From contig NZ_JAFMST010000001.1 in the NCBI RefSeq assembly GCF_017916275.1, positions 310,001-374,000 of the forward strand: a stretch of DNA of 64,000 nucleotides. Reading direction: 5' to 3'. Below are positions 51,413 to 60,456 of this stretch, one piece after another. Source of the stretch: Rubellimicrobium arenae. Lineage in GTDB: Bacteria > Pseudomonadota > Alphaproteobacteria > Rhodobacterales > Rhodobacteraceae. The position numbers were made by a program, and so were the translations under genes. Position 1 is the first letter of the stretch, and each line of letters begins with the position of its first letter. The notes beneath the pieces were generated by a model. That model did not search any database, had not been told where the DNA came from, and worked only from the letters and a program-made list of their open reading frames with translations.

Positions 51413-53968
51413 ATGTCTGACCGTCAGTTGACGGAATCTCAACCCCAGCCCGACCTGTCCAGTTGCGCGCGAGAGCCGATCCAGTTCCTGGCGAGCATCC
51501 AGCCCTACGGATGCCTCCTGGTCATCTCCAACGATTGGGTGATCCAGAATGCCTCGGCCAACTCGCGGGAGTTCCTGCAAGTCGGCGAGCTGGAGCTCGT
51601 GGGGCGCCGCCTGACCGAGCTGTTGCTCCCCGAGGCGATGCATACCCTGCGCGGCAAGGTTCAGACCCTCGTGGGCGAGGATGACGGCGCACGCGTGTTC
51701 GGGCTCGATCTTCTCGGGGACGGGCGTCGCTATGACGTGGCGCTTCACCGCTCGGGCCGCAGCTTCCTTCTGGAGTTCGAGCGGAAGTCCCAGCAGGTGC
51801 ATCGCGACGACCTCGCCCTCGTCCAGCCGCTCCTGGCGCGGGTGCGCCGCGCCCGCTCGATCGAGGAGATGTGCCATGCCGCCGCGCGCGGGCTGTGGGT
51901 GCTGACCCAGTTCGCCCGGGTGATGGTCTACCGCTTCGAGCCGGACGGCCACGGCGTCGTGGTCGCGGAGCACCGGTCCGAGGACGTGGGCAGCTATCTG
52001 GGCCTGCACTTTCCCGAAGGCGACATCCCGCCCCAGGCGCGTGCGCTCTACAGGCGGAGCCTCCTGCGCATCATCGCCGATGTCGACGCGGCGCCCGTGC
52101 CGCTCGTGCCCGCCTTCGATCCCGAGGGACGTCCCGTGGACCTCTCGCTGGCCGTGACCCGCGCGGTCTCGCCCGTTCACCTGGAATACCTCCGGAACAT
52201 GCAGGTCGGCGCCAGCATGTCCGTGTCGATCCTGCGCGACGGTGAGCTCTGGGGCCTGATGGCCTGCCACCATCCGGAGCCCCATTATGTGGACTACGAG
52301 ACCCGCTCTGCCGTGGAGCTCTTCACCCAGCTCCTGTCCTACGAGCTGATCCTCCGCGAGGATCAGGCCGAGCGCGAGCAGGTGGCCCGTGCGCACGACC
52401 TCCACGAACGTCTGGTCATGCTGTTCGAGGCCGGGCTCGACTTCAGCAGCGGTCTCGGCCAGCTCATGGAGGAGATCGGGGCCGTCATCGACGTGGATGG
52501 CATCGCGCTTCACAGCGGGGAGGGCTACTGCGCCCAGGGCCTCGCGCCAGACGAAACCGAGTTCCGCCGCATCGAGCAGCATCTCGCCCGTGTTCCCGAA
52601 GGTCGGGTCTTCTTTTCCGAGAACCTGGAACAGGCCTGTCCGGGCGCCGTGTCGCCCGACCGGCATATCGGCGGCCTGATGGCCCTGCCCATCAAGCGGC
52701 ATCCCCGGCAGTTCGTCATGCTCTTCCGGCGGGAGATCACCCAGGACCTCGTCTGGGCCGGGAATCCGGCCAAGTACGTCTCGGACGACCGGGGCCGGAT
52801 CCACCCGCGCCGAAGCTTCGCGGCGTGGAGGGAAACGGTGCGCGGGCAGAGCGCCGCCTGGACGCCGGGCGAGCGCCGCGCGGCGGAAGTGCTGCGGGTC
52901 ACGTTGCTGGAGCTCGTGCTCAAGCTCACCACCGACACCAGCATCGCCGGACAGAAGCGCAGCCAGAAGCAGGAGATCCTGATCTCCGAGCTGAACCACC
53001 GGCTGCGGAACACGTTCGGCCTTTTGAACGGAATGCTGACACAGGCAGCCCAGGAGGACGAGATCCTGGAAGCCTATGCCACGCGGCTGGGCGGGCGTAT
53101 CCGGGCGCTGGCCAAGGCCAACGACCAGCTCACGCTGACCCAGCAGGCCAGCTTCTCGCTGTCGGAGCTGATCGCGGGCGAGGTCGCGGCCTATTCCGGC
53201 GACGCGCGGAGGGTTACCTTCGACGGTGGCGACATTCGCCTGCCGGCCGGGCTGCGCGCCACGCTGGCCCTCGTCGTGCACGAACTTGTCACCAACTCGG
53301 TGAAGTACGGTGCGCTGGGCAGTTCGGCCGGGCGGCTCCGGATCGTCATGGCGCCGACCGTGCATGGCGGCGCCAGCTGGATCTGGCAGGAGAGTGACGG
53401 CCCCGCCGTGGTGCAGCCCGACCGTGTCGGCTTCGGCACCACGCTGATCACTCACTCCATCCCCCATGAACTCGGCGGCGAAGCCAATGTCGAGTACCAC
53501 CCCGAAGGGCTTCGGGCCTTCTTCCATCTGCCCGCGCGTCACGTCGAGAGCTTTGTTCCGACCCATCTGCCCCTTTCGCCCGCCCCGAACGGCCCGGTGC
53601 TCGACGTGGGGGCCGCCCCAACGCTGTCCGGGACGGCGCTGGTGGTCGAGGACAACTTCCTGATCGCCATGAACGCCGCCGACGCGCTGCGAAGCCTGGG
53701 CGCCGATGACGTGCTGATCGCGGGGACCACGCGGGAGGCGCTGAGGATGATCGACGCCCAACCCATCAGCCTCGCCATCCTGGACGTGGATCTGGGGGGA
53801 GAGACCTCGGCGGCCGTCGCGGACCGGCTCAGGGCCGACGGCGTCCCTTACCTGCTGGCGACCGGCTACGATCAGGTCCGCTCGGCGGATGACAGCTTCC
53901 GGAACGCCCATGTGCTGGTCAAGCCGTACAGCAACAAGGGGATCGCTGAAGCCCTGGGGCACGTCTGA
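51413..53968 (+). CDS. bphP: Bacteriophytochrome HWE kinase with fused receiver
   Basis: An 851-residue red/far-red photoreceptor kinase. PAS (about 20-125) with the biliverdin-attaching Cys18 in LSSCAREPIQ. GAF (about 140-315) with Asp204 (FPEGDIPPQA) and chromophore His256 (SPVHLEYLRNM). PHY (about 325-490) with the tongue motif PRRSF (465-469). HWE/HisKA2 kinase with His529 in SELNHRLRN, HATPase (HELVTNSVKYGA) and a C-terminal receiver with Asp791 in AILDVDLGG and LATGY. All chromophore residues are intact. AAGGAG precedes the ATG at 51413. No heme oxygenase gene for biliverdin is beside it. Confidence 0.95.
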   Translation: MSDRQLTESQPQPDLSSCAREPIQFLASIQPYGCLLVISNDWVIQNASANSREFLQVGELELVGRRLTELLLPEAMHTLRGKVQTLVGEDDGARVFGLDLLGDGRRYDVALHRSGRSFLLEFERKSQQVHRDDLALVQPLLARVRRARSIEEMCHAAARGLWVLTQFARVMVYRFEPDGHGVVVAEHRSEDVGSYLGLHFPEGDIPPQARALYRRSLLRIIADVDAAPVPLVPAFDPEGRPVDLSLAVTRAVSPVHLEYLRNMQVGASMSVSILRDGELWGLMACHHPEPHYVDYETRSAVELFTQLLSYELILREDQAEREQVARAHDLHERLVMLFEAGLDFSSGLGQLMEEIGAVIDVDGIALHSGEGYCAQGLAPDETEFRRIEQHLARVPEGRVFFSENLEQACPGAVSPDRHIGGLMALPIKRHPRQFVMLFRREITQDLVWAGNPAKYVSDDRGRIHPRRSFAAWRETVRGQSAAWTPGERRAAEVLRVTLLELVLKLTTDTSIAGQKRSQKQEILISELNHRLRNTFGLLNGMLTQAAQEDEILEAYATRLGGRIRALAKANDQLTLTQQASFSLSELIAGEVAAYSGDARRVTFDGGDIRLPAGLRATLALVVHELVTNSVKYGALGSSAGRLRIVMAPTVHGGASWIWQESDGPAVVQPDRVGFGTTLITHSIPHELGGEANVEYHPEGLRAFFHLPARHVESFVPTHLPLSPAPNGPVLDVGAAPTLSGTALVVEDNFLIAMNAADALRSLGADDVLIAGTTREALRMIDAQPISLAILDVDLGGETSAAVADRLRADGVPYLLATGYDQVRSADDSFRNAHVLVKPYSNKGIAEALGHV

Positions 53969-54044
53969 CCACCCCTGCGCAACGCAGCCCGCGCGGGTGC
54001 CACCGTCGCTACGTCGTTCGTATCGGACGGCAGGCTGTTCGGCG

Positions 54045-54356
54045 TCAGCGCCGGTCGCGGGTGACCGGCACTTCGACCAGGGCCATCGCGGGGGAGGGTC
54101 GGACCGATCTGCCGCCGGGCGGAGTGCCGTCCTCGTCGGCGGCCATGCGCATGATCGCGATCCCGAACTGCACGCCTGCGAAGACGATCCCGTTGAACAC
54201 GACCAGCATCACGCCACCCAGCCATCCCGTCTTGGTCTCCAGCACCAGATGCCGCAGGCCACCGACATCGAAGACCAGCAGCAGGGCGACGAAGGTCACG
54301 GCGAGCCCGAAGCCCGCGAACACGTTGAGAATATAAAGACGGATAAGGTTCGGCAT
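54045..54356 (-). CDS. Small membrane protein, unknown function
   Basis: A 103-residue protein with two membrane helices (about residues 8-30 and 45-68) and a polar tail (DEDGTPPGGRSVRPS). The start MPNLIRLYILNVFAGFGLA is a conserved opening I associate with a small alphaproteobacterial inner-membrane family of unknown role. ATG at 54356; the frame runs seven codons further upstream. Single gene. Confidence 0.75.
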   Translation of the reverse strand: MPNLIRLYILNVFAGFGLAVTFVALLLVFDVGGLRHLVLETKTGWLGGVMLVVFNGIVFAGVQFGIAIMRMAADEDGTPPGGRSVRPSPAMALVEVPVTRDRR

Positions 54357-54580
54357 GGCGACGCTCCCTGCCACCACGATACATGACTTCGGCCCGGGCG
54401 CCAGTGCGTCGATCGGACCCGGCGACAGGGTGAGCCGGACGTTCCCGCGGCAACCGAGCCCATGACGGCTGCGGTCTGCCGCACCCCCCGCGACGTGCTC
54501 GCTTCCTTAGCATCCGTGAGGGCGAACCAAGATGTCGGTGCGCCGCGCGCCGCCTGGGTCTCTGCAATGCGCAGGCAACG

Positions 54581-56284
54581 TCAGGCCTTGAGGATGAGCG
54601 CCTCCCAGGGGCCGAGCGTCACATCCCCCCTCAATGGACCGGTGTCCCGTCCCGGATCGTTGCTCAGGAGCGTGCGCCAGGCCTCGGGACCTGCGGGCAG
54701 CGCGAATGGCTCGGGGTCCCGGCTGAAGTTGACGACCACCAGCAGGTGATCGCCCCCGAGCGAGCGCGAAAAGACGAACAATCGCTCGTGAGCAGGATCA
54801 AGGTCGAGGTAGTCGCCATAGACCAGCGCAGGCTCGGCGCGCCGCAGCGCGATGAGGCGCTGGTAATGCCGATAGACGGAATGCTCGTCCACGAGGGCGG
54901 CGGCAGCGTTGACTTCGGAATGGTTCGGGTGAATCGCGAACCAGGGGTTGGGACCAGTGGTGAAACCGGCATGGCGTCCGCCAGTCCACTGCATGGGGGT
55001 GCGCGCATGGTCACGGCTCGTGTGGCGCAGATGCGAGAGGAGCTCCTCCCCTTCGACCCGCCCGGTCTCCACCCAGTCCGCCCAGAGGCCTTTGACCTCG
55101 ACGTCGTCGAACTGGTCGATGCTCTGGAAGGGGTAGTTCGTCATCCCGAGCTCTTCCCCCTGGTAGATGAAGGGCGTGCCGCGCTGGGCCAGCATCATCG
55201 TTGCCAGCGCCTTGGCCGACGGGACGCGGCAGGGGGCGCTGTCGTCGCCGAAGTGGCTGACCGCGCGGGGCGTGTCATGGTTGCCCAGGAACACGGTGTT
55301 CCAGCCGGTGCCCCCGACTGCGTGGTCGAGGCGGGTGTAGACGGCCTTCAGGTCCGGCAGGCTCCAGGGCGTCCTGCGCCACCCCTCCCGGTCGAGGCGG
55401 ACAACATCGAAGTGGAAGACCATGTTCAGCTCGTGCCGGTCCTCGGCCACGAACAGGGAGGCCTGCCTGTCGCTAACCCCGAAGGCCTCGCCCACGGTCA
55501 TGACGTCATAGCGCGAGAGCACCTCGCGGTTCATCTCCTGCAGGTAATCGTGGACCCGGGGGCCGTTCGCATAAACGTCCTGCGGCGCCCGCAGCTGCTC
55601 GGCCGTCAGGTCGGGGAACGAGGGATCCTTGGAAATGAAGGGGATGACGTCCATGCGGAAGCCCGCCACGCCCTTGTCAAGCCAGAACCGCATCAGGTCG
55701 TAGACCTCGGCCCGCACCTCGGGGTTGTCCCAGTTCAGGTCCGGCTGCTTTGCCGCGAACAGGTGAAGGTAGTAGTCGCCTGTCGGTTCGTCCTTCGTCC
55801 AGGCAGAGCCCCCGAAGAACGAGGGCCAGTTGTTCGGAACCCCGTCCGATCCATCCCGCCAGATGTAATAATCGCGCTTGGGATTCCCGCGGGAGCTGCG
55901 GCTTTCGGCGAACCACGCGTGCTCGTCGCTCGTGTGGTTCACCACGAGGTCGATGATGAGGCGGAGCCCGCGGGCGGAGCATTCGGCCAGGAGGCGATCG
56001 AAGTCCTCCATCGTGCCGAACTCGTGCATGACCTTTCGATAATCCCGGATGTCATACCCGTTGTCGGCATTCGGAGAGTCGAAATGGGGGCTGAGCCAGA
56101 TCACGTCCACGCCGAGGCCTGTGATGTGATCGAGCCTGGAGATCAGGCCGGGCAGGTCGCCGATGCCGTCGCCGTCGGAGTCGGCGAACGAGCGCGGATA
56201 GACCTGATAGACCACGGCCTCCTTCCACCAACGTCGGCTCGGGACGTCAGGTGTCTCGGTCAGGGTGGAGGCGTGTTGCGGCAT
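54581..56284 (-). CDS. GH13 alpha-glucosidase
   Basis: Glycoside hydrolase family 13 enzyme of 567 residues, of the oligo-1,6-glucosidase/alpha-glucosidase type. It has conserved regions DLVVNHTSDEH (I), GFRMDVIPFI with nucleophile Asp212 (II), TVGEAFG with acid/base Glu266 (III) and FLGNHDTPR with Asp337 (IV). No signal peptide, so cytoplasmic. The open frame extends to 56479, but the ATG at 56284 has GAAGGGG upstream and begins the family's N-terminus (WWKEAVVYQVYPRSF). It would hydrolyse maltose, isomaltose or trehalose-type oligosaccharides. No sugar transporter is nearby. Confidence 0.92.
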   Translation of the reverse strand: MPQHASTLTETPDVPSRRWWKEAVVYQVYPRSFADSDGDGIGDLPGLISRLDHITGLGVDVIWLSPHFDSPNADNGYDIRDYRKVMHEFGTMEDFDRLLAECSARGLRLIIDLVVNHTSDEHAWFAESRSSRGNPKRDYYIWRDGSDGVPNNWPSFFGGSAWTKDEPTGDYYLHLFAAKQPDLNWDNPEVRAEVYDLMRFWLDKGVAGFRMDVIPFISKDPSFPDLTAEQLRAPQDVYANGPRVHDYLQEMNREVLSRYDVMTVGEAFGVSDRQASLFVAEDRHELNMVFHFDVVRLDREGWRRTPWSLPDLKAVYTRLDHAVGGTGWNTVFLGNHDTPRAVSHFGDDSAPCRVPSAKALATMMLAQRGTPFIYQGEELGMTNYPFQSIDQFDDVEVKGLWADWVETGRVEGEELLSHLRHTSRDHARTPMQWTGGRHAGFTTGPNPWFAIHPNHSEVNAAAALVDEHSVYRHYQRLIALRRAEPALVYGDYLDLDPAHERLFVFSRSLGGDHLLVVVNFSRDPEPFALPAGPEAWRTLLSNDPGRDTGPLRGDVTLGPWEALILKA

Positions 56285-56665
56285 GGTGGGCCCCTTCGGC
56301 ATGTCGATGCTAAGGCTAGCGCGATCGGCCTCGCTGTCCCGGTGCTTCGGTGGACGCCGCAAGGGCCTGCGCTGGACCGCCCGATGCCGCTGGGCGGCTG
56401 CCGATCTGGACCTCCCCGAGGATCGTTTAGGAGCGGCTTCGTCGGGCTCCCCGGCCGATCTTTTTTCCTGACATATCAATCATCCGGCGTACTCGCCCGC
56501 CGCCCGGGACACGGCGTCGCACCGCCTTGCTGCGTTGCCGCATGACGCTCATGTAAAGGCGCGACGGGGGTCCGGGCCCCTCTGGCGGCGGCTGGTTGCC
56601 CCGCGATGTCGGACCCTCTTTCGACGCCGCTCGGGGGTGGCGTCCCATCCGAGGGAGACGACGAC
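56285..56665. other. Divergent gap between alpha-glucosidase and cydA
   Basis: About 380 bases with a T-rich run (56461-56467) and AT-rich patch (56469-56485), the likely promoter area for one or both genes. No Fnr-type dyad is convincing. No gene. Confidence 0.4.
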
Positions 56666-58018
56666 GTGCTGGACGATCCAGTCCTCCTGGCCCGCCTTCA
56701 GTTCGCGGCCAACATCACATTCCACATCCTGTTCCCGACGATCACCATCGCGCTGGGCTGGATGCTCCTCTTCATGAAGCTCCGATTCACCTGGACGCGC
56801 GACTCTGCCTGGATGGAGCTTTACAGGTTCTGGGTGAAGGTCTTCGCGCTGACCTTCTCGCTGGGTGTCGTGTCCGGCATCGTCATGAGCTTCCAGTTCG
56901 GGACGAACTGGCCTGGCTTCATGAACACCGTCGGCAACATCGCCGGGCCCTTGCTGGCCTATGAGGTCATGACGGCCTTCTTCCTCGAAGCCGTGTTCAT
57001 CGGCGTCATGCTCTTCGGCCACGGCCGCGTGGCGAACTGGGCGCATACGATCGCGACCGCGCTGGTGGCGATCGGCACCACGCTCTCGGCGTTCTGGATC
57101 ATCGCCCTGTCGTCCTGGATGCATACGCCCGCCGGCTTCGAGATGCGCGATGGCGTCGCCCACGCCACGGACTGGAGCGCCATCGTCTTCAATCCTTCGA
57201 TGCCCATCCGCCTTGCCCATATGCTGCTGGCCTCGGGGCTGACGGCAGCCTTTCTTGTGGCCGGAATGTCGGCCTGGCGCTGGCTGCGCGGCGACCGCGC
57301 GCCCGCCGTTCGCAACGGCCTGCGACTGGGCGTGACCGTGGCGGCGGTGCTGATCCCCGTTCAGATCTTCGTAGGCGACATGCACGGCCTGAACACCCTG
57401 GAGCATCAGCCCGCCAAGATCGCCGCGATCGAAGCCAACTGGGAGACTGGGCCCCATACCCCGCTCGTGCTCTTCGCGATCCCGGACGAGGCCGCGCGCG
57501 AGAACCGTTTCGAGATCGGCATCCCGTCGGGGGCAAGCTGGATCCTGAAGCACGATGCCGCCGGCGTGGTGCCCGGGTTGGATCAGTTCGAGGAGCGGCA
57601 CCCTCCGGTGTCTCCGGTCTTCTGGTCGTTCCGCGTGATGGTGGGCACGGGCATGGCGATGCTGGCCGTCGCCTGGGTCGCCGCCTGGCGGCTCTGGCGG
57701 CGGGGCGAGCCCGGAACCCTGGTCGGGGCCGCGCTTGTCGCCATGACCTTCTCGGGGTGGGTCGCGACGATCTCGGGCTGGTATGTCACGGAGATCGGGC
57801 GGCAGCCCTGACTGGTCTACGGCGTGCTGGCCACCCACGAGGCCGCTTCGGACGTTCCGGCCGCCATGATCGCCACCACCTTCCTGGGCTACATGGGGCT
57901 CTATGCGTTCCTCCTCGCGGCCTATGTGGGCACCCTCTACTACCTCGCCGGCAAGGGCCGGCGCACCGACGTCACTGTGGAAGGGCCGGGCGCGGTGCCC
58001 GTCCCGAGCCAAGCCTGA
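56666..58018 (+). pseudogene. cydA: Cytochrome bd oxidase subunit I (cydA) with an in-frame TGA
   Basis: Quinol oxidase subunit I of the short-Q-loop, cyanide-insensitive type. Start chosen at a GTG (56666) behind GAGGGAG because translation then begins (M)LDDPVLLARLQF like the family; an ATG at 56606 is in frame. Haem ligands His20, His185 and Met325 (FWSFRVMVG) are present. After TEIGRQP the conserved Trp codon is TGA (57809-57811). The same frame then continues with LVYGVLATHEAASDV and the final membrane helix to 58018. So one base change cuts the protein to 381 residues, minus its last helix. This is a nonsense mutation, readthrough or a sequencing error. cydB follows by 10 nt. Confidence 0.88.
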
Positions 58019-58028
58019 GGAGGCCGCC

Positions 58029-59045
58029 ATGGAACTTCTGGGATACGCGCCGGCGCTCTGGCTGCCGGCCGCCTTTGCCGGCCTGATGGGCCTTGCCATC
58101 CTGCTTTACGTGGTTCTCGACGGCTATGACCTCGGGGTGGGCCTGCTCCTCGGCGGGGCACGGGACGAGGCGGAACGAGACGCGATGATCGCCGCCATCG
58201 GACCCTTCTGGGACGCCAACGAGACGTGGCTGGTGCTGGCGACGGGGCTTCTCCTGGTGGCCTTCCCAATGGCGCACGGGGTCATCCTGGGCGCCCTGTA
58301 CCTGCCGGTGGCGCTCATGCTCCTTGGGCTGATCCTCCGGGGTGTGGCGTTCAAGTTCCGCACCAAGATGGCCCCGGGCTCGAAGCTGTCGTGGGACCGG
58401 GCCTTCCTGGGCGGCTCCGCTCTGGCGGCGTTGGCGCAGGGCTGGATGCTGGGCTCCTACGTCTTGGGCTTCCAGCAGGGCTGGGCGGCGAACCTGTTCG
58501 CCGCCGTGACCGCGCTGGGGCTGGCCGCCGCCTACGCCTTCATCGGGGCCTGCTGGCTCGTCGTGAAGGCCGAGGGCGAGCTTCAGCGCCGGGCCGCGCA
58601 GTGGGCGCGGAGCACGCTGGGCTTCGCCGCGTTAGGGTTGGTGGCGGTGTCGGTGGCCACGCCGCTCATCAGCGACAGGATCTTCGCCAAATGGTTCTCC
58701 CTGCCGAACGTGCTTCTGCTTGCCCCGATCCCGTTGGCAACGGCGGCCCTGCTGGCAGGGTTATGGCTGGCGCTTGGTCGCTATCCGCGGCCCGGCGACC
58801 GATGGAACTGGGTGCCCTTTGCCGGCGCGGTTGGGATCTTCGTGCTGGCCTTCGTGGGGCTGGCCTTCTCGTTCTACCCCTATGTCGTTCCGGGAACGCT
58901 GACGATCTGGGAGGTGGCTGCCGCGCCCGAGAGCCTCGCCGTCATCCTGACAGCAAGCGTGTTCGTGCTTCCCATGATCCTTGCCTACACGGCGTTCAGC
59001 TATTGGGTCTTCCGCGGCAAGCTGGGAACCCTCCGCTACGAATGA
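58029..59045 (+). CDS. cydB: Cytochrome bd oxidase subunit II
   Basis: A 338-residue integral membrane subunit. Its N-terminus carries YVVLDGYDLGVGLLLGG, the CydB hallmark, then GPFWDANETWLVL and AFKFRTKM. About eight to nine helices. ATG at 58029 behind GGAGG, 10 nt after the end of cydA. Intact, in contrast to cydA. Together they would form a high-affinity quinol oxidase for low-oxygen respiration. Confidence 0.94.
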   Translation: MELLGYAPALWLPAAFAGLMGLAILLYVVLDGYDLGVGLLLGGARDEAERDAMIAAIGPFWDANETWLVLATGLLLVAFPMAHGVILGALYLPVALMLLGLILRGVAFKFRTKMAPGSKLSWDRAFLGGSALAALAQGWMLGSYVLGFQQGWAANLFAAVTALGLAAAYAFIGACWLVVKAEGELQRRAAQWARSTLGFAALGLVAVSVATPLISDRIFAKWFSLPNVLLLAPIPLATAALLAGLWLALGRYPRPGDRWNWVPFAGAVGIFVLAFVGLAFSFYPYVVPGTLTIWEVAAAPESLAVILTASVFVLPMILAYTAFSYWVFRGKLGTLRYE

Positions 59046-59411
59046 TCCGACGTCCCGGAGCCAAGGCCGGGCGCTGCTGCAGGATGGTCGCGCCGGGAGG
59101 ACCTCGCAACGCGACCTCAACCGGATGACGGTTCGACCACCGCAAACCGAGGGGCAGGGGGCGTTGATCCCCTGGCTCGCCGTGGACTGTCACCAGCGTG
59201 TCCGAGGGGCGGCGTCAGTCCGTGCGGAATTCTTTCTCCCCTCTGCCACGAACGACCGCGCGAGCGTTCCGACCTGCACCGGGGCTTCGGTTTGCTGCCA
59301 TGATGTTGTAAGGCGTCGCCCTCTGGACCACATGTCGGGCCGTCGGGACCACTGGCGGAAGCAATCGGACGCAATGATCGATCAATCATGATGCAGGAAA
59401 GCGGAGTCCCC
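59046..59411. other. Gap before dusA
   Basis: About 360 bases. No tRNA cloverleaf, no gene, and no clear promoter. Frames here are of shadow type. Confidence 0.4.
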
Positions 59412-60422
59412 ATGAACCAGGTCCATCCCGGGCTGACCAACGCCGCACGCCTGTCCGTCGCACCGATGATGGACTGGACCGACCGTCATTGCCGCGCCTT
59501 GCACCGGATGCTGTCCCGTCAGACCCTGCTCTATACCGAGATGGTCACCGCTGCGGCCGTGCGCCATGGGGATCGCGTACGCCTTCTCGCCTTTGCGGAG
59601 ATGGAGCAGCCGGTGGCCCTGCAACTCGGTGGATCCGATCCGGCCGAACTGGCGGAGGCGGCCCGGATCGGCAGCGCGTTCGGCTACTCCGAGGTGAACC
59701 TGAACTGCGGCTGCCCGTCCGACCGCGTCCAGTCGGGATGCTTTGGCGCCGTGCTGATGCAGCAGCCCGATCTGGTGGCCGACTGCGTCAGGGCCATGCA
59801 GGACGCCACGGCATCCGAGATCACCGTCAAGTGCCGCATCGGCGTGGACGAGCAGGACCCCGCCGTCGCTCTGCCGCGGTTCCTCGAGGCGATCTCGCGC
59901 GCCGGGGTGCGGCGCGTGACCGTGCATGCCCGAAAGGCCTGGCTCCAGGGCCTGTCCCCCAAAGAAAACCGGGACGTGCCGCCCCTCGACTACCCGCTTG
60001 TGCTTCGGATGAAGCAGGCGTTCCCCGATCTGCACATGACGATCAACGGAGGGATCACCAGCCTGGGCCAGGCTACGGACCTGCTGGCCCAGGGAATGGA
60101 CGGCGTGATGATCGGGCGGGCCGCTTACCATTCTCCGTGGGATGTCCTTGGCCGAGCCGACAGCCGTCTCTGGGGGACGGCCGACCCGTTCGGGCACCCC
60201 GAAGAGGCCGTCTGCGCCATGATGCCCTATATCGATGAGCATCTCGCCGGCGGAGGACGCCTGCATCAGGTCACGCGACACATGCTCGGCCTGTTCACGG
60301 GGCGCCCCGGCGCGCGCGCCTGGCGACGCATCCTTTCGGAAGAGGCGAACAGGCCGGGAGCAGGGCTGGACGTGCTCCGCCGGGCGCTCTCGGCTGTCGA
60401 GGTCGAGCCGGCTGCCGCCTGA
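59412..60422 (+). CDS. dusA: tRNA-dihydrouridine(20/20a) synthase
   Basis: FMN-dependent tRNA-dihydrouridine synthase, 336 residues, TIM barrel plus helical tRNA-binding tail. Visible: SVAPMMDWTDRHCR (FMN loop), the catalytic motif NLNCGCPSDRVQ with Cys101, VKCRIGVDE, TVHARKAWLQGLSPKENR (the DusA-specific loop) and INGGITS. The DusA subgroup modifies U20 and U20a of the D-loop. ATG at 59412 behind GGAAAGCGGAG; an upstream ATG at 59388 adds eight residues. Convergent with trpE. Confidence 0.95.
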   Translation: MNQVHPGLTNAARLSVAPMMDWTDRHCRALHRMLSRQTLLYTEMVTAAAVRHGDRVRLLAFAEMEQPVALQLGGSDPAELAEAARIGSAFGYSEVNLNCGCPSDRVQSGCFGAVLMQQPDLVADCVRAMQDATASEITVKCRIGVDEQDPAVALPRFLEAISRAGVRRVTVHARKAWLQGLSPKENRDVPPLDYPLVLRMKQAFPDLHMTINGGITSLGQATDLLAQGMDGVMIGRAAYHSPWDVLGRADSRLWGTADPFGHPEEAVCAMMPYIDEHLAGGGRLHQVTRHMLGLFTGRPGARAWRRILSEEANRPGAGLDVLRRALSAVEVEPAAA

Positions 60423-60423
60423 G

Positions 60424-60456
60424 ACGGCCCGCTCGACCGGACGGGCGCGGGGCCGT
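60424..60456. terminator. Hairpin between dusA and trpE
   Basis: ACGGCCC (60424-60430) pairs with GGGCCGT (60450-60456); an inner GCCCG/CGGGC pairing is an alternative fold. It fills the 34-nt gap between the convergent stop codons, so it is the likely shared terminator. Confidence 0.5.

Noticed and set aside
56461-56485. Fnr-type site upstream of cydA
   Set aside because: TGACATATCAA matches only half of the TTGAT-N4-ATCAA dyad.
59046-59411. tRNA gene before dusA
   Set aside because: No cloverleaf with T-loop and anticodon stem could be drawn.
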